From assembly GCA_025966295.1 (NCBI GenBank), contig JAOPVD010000194.1, positions 1 to 7,419 of the forward strand: a stretch of 7,419 nucleotides of DNA. The letters run 5' to 3'. The notes below the pieces were generated by a model, which ran no database searches, was not told where the DNA came from, and saw only the letters and a program-made list of their open reading frames with translations. The stretch is from Frankiales bacterium. Its GTDB lineage: Bacteria; Actinomycetota; Actinomycetes; Mycobacteriales; SCTD01. The stretch's first letter is position 1, and each line of letters starts with the position of its first letter. The position numbers and the translations under genes are program-made. This document shows positions 6,738-7,419 of this stretch, piece by piece.

Positions 6738-7419
6738 ATGGCCGCCATCGAGATGAACAACATCGTGAAGCGGTACGGCGACGGCTTCCCTGCCGTGAAC
6801 GATGTGAGCCTGGACATCGCCGACGGTGAGTTCATGATCCTGGTGGGCCCCTCCGGTTGCGGTAAGTCGACGCTGCTGCGGATGATCGTCGGGTTGGAGG
6901 ACATCACCAGCGGCGACATGGTCATCGGCGGGAAGCGGGTCAACGACAAGGCCCCGCGCGACCGCAACCTGTCGATGGTGTTCCAGAACTACGCGCTGTA
7001 CCCGCACCTGTCGGTGTACGAGAACATCGCCTTCCCGCTGCGCCTGCAGAAGATGGACAACGACGAGGTGCGCCGGCGGGTCAGCGAGGCCGCCGACATA
7101 CTCGAGCTGCACGAGCACCTCCAGCGCAAGCCCGCCAACCTGTCCGGCGGCCAGCGGCAGCGGGTCGCGATGGGCCGCGCCATCGTGCGCCACGCCGAGG
7201 CGTTCCTGTTCGACGAGCCGCTGTCGAACCTCGACGCCAAGCTCCGCGGGCAGATGCGTACGGAGATCTCTCGGCTGCAGCGTCGGCTGGGTATCACGAC
7301 CGTCTACGTCACCCACGACCAGACGGAGGCCATGACCCTGGGCGATCGGGTGGCCGTGCTGCGCAAGGGGGTCCTGCAGCAGGTGGCCTCACCCCGCGAG
7401 CTCTACGACCAGCCGGTCA
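6738..7419 (+). CDS. sugC: SugC-like ABC sugar importer ATPase, 3'-truncated
   Basis: The first 227 residues of the cytoplasmic ATPase that drives the importer are present; the frame is open to the right edge. All motifs of a working nucleotide-binding domain are visible: Walker A GPSGCGKST (37-45), Q-loop Gln83 in VFQNYALYPH, signature LSGGQRQR (135-142), Walker B FLFDEP (156-161, catalytic Glu160), D-loop SNLD (163-166) and switch His193 in VTHDQTEAMTLGDR. The family normally has about 360-400 residues, so the C-terminal OB-like regulatory domain is missing from view. That domain is where MalK-type regulation by partners would be read. KAPRDR and AFPLRLQKM resemble mycobacterial SugC, as recalled. 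Having the ATPase in the operon contrasts with Streptomyces sugar operons that share one MsiK. Confidence 0.94.
   Translation, partial: MAAIEMNNIVKRYGDGFPAVNDVSLDIADGEFMILVGPSGCGKSTLLRMIVGLEDITSGDMVIGGKRVNDKAPRDRNLSMVFQNYALYPHLSVYENIAFPLRLQKMDNDEVRRRVSEAADILELHEHLQRKPANLSGGQRQRVAMGRAIVRHAEAFLFDEPLSNLDAKLRGQMRTEISRLQRRLGITTVYVTHDQTEAMTLGDRVAVLRKGVLQQVASPRELYDQPV

Overview
The window is very GC-rich, with G or C at nearly every third codon position, frequent GTG starts and actinobacterial protein families. It comes from a high-GC actinobacterium, but the sequence does not settle the genus. There is no mobile element, CRISPR array, or rRNA or tRNA gene. Six protein-coding genes fill it, and the first and last are cut by the window edges.

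Left part (1-1395): the C-terminal two thirds of a 2-oxoacid dehydrogenase E2 (dihydrolipoamide acyltransferase) runs rightward. It meets, tail to tail, a leftward four-helix membrane protein of the PsiE family. The two stop codons share one CTAG tetranucleotide. A divergent intergenic region (1396-1526) follows. It holds a perfect 19-bp inverted repeat and a -10-like TACGCT placed as for a leaderless transcript.

Middle (1527-3605): a 590-residue protein joins a thioredoxin-like domain (Cys-Cys-Val-Asn-Cys active site) to a six-repeat NHL beta-propeller and a C-terminal beta-rich domain, the architecture of the NHLRC2 family. A small hairpin follows its stop codon. The next 300 or so bases are non-coding and form the control region of the following operon. 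They include a palindrome, CTGTCGA-N6-TCGACAG.

Right part (3606-7419): four tightly packed genes encode an ABC sugar importer, in the order lipoprotein binding protein, permease, permease, ATPase. Gene order, the 4-bp and 1-bp stop/start overlaps, and recalled similarity along all four proteins match the mycobacterial trehalose importer LpqY-SugA-SugB-SugC. The binding protein keeps the residues expected around the sugar pocket. The operon has its own ATPase, so it need not rely on a shared MsiK-type ATPase. The ATPase gene runs off the right edge within its C-terminal part.

I see no clearly new multi-gene system. The points most worth following are the long inverted repeat at the divergent promoter, the NHLRC2-like protein of unknown bacterial role, and the substrate and regulator of the LpqY-SugABC-like importer.
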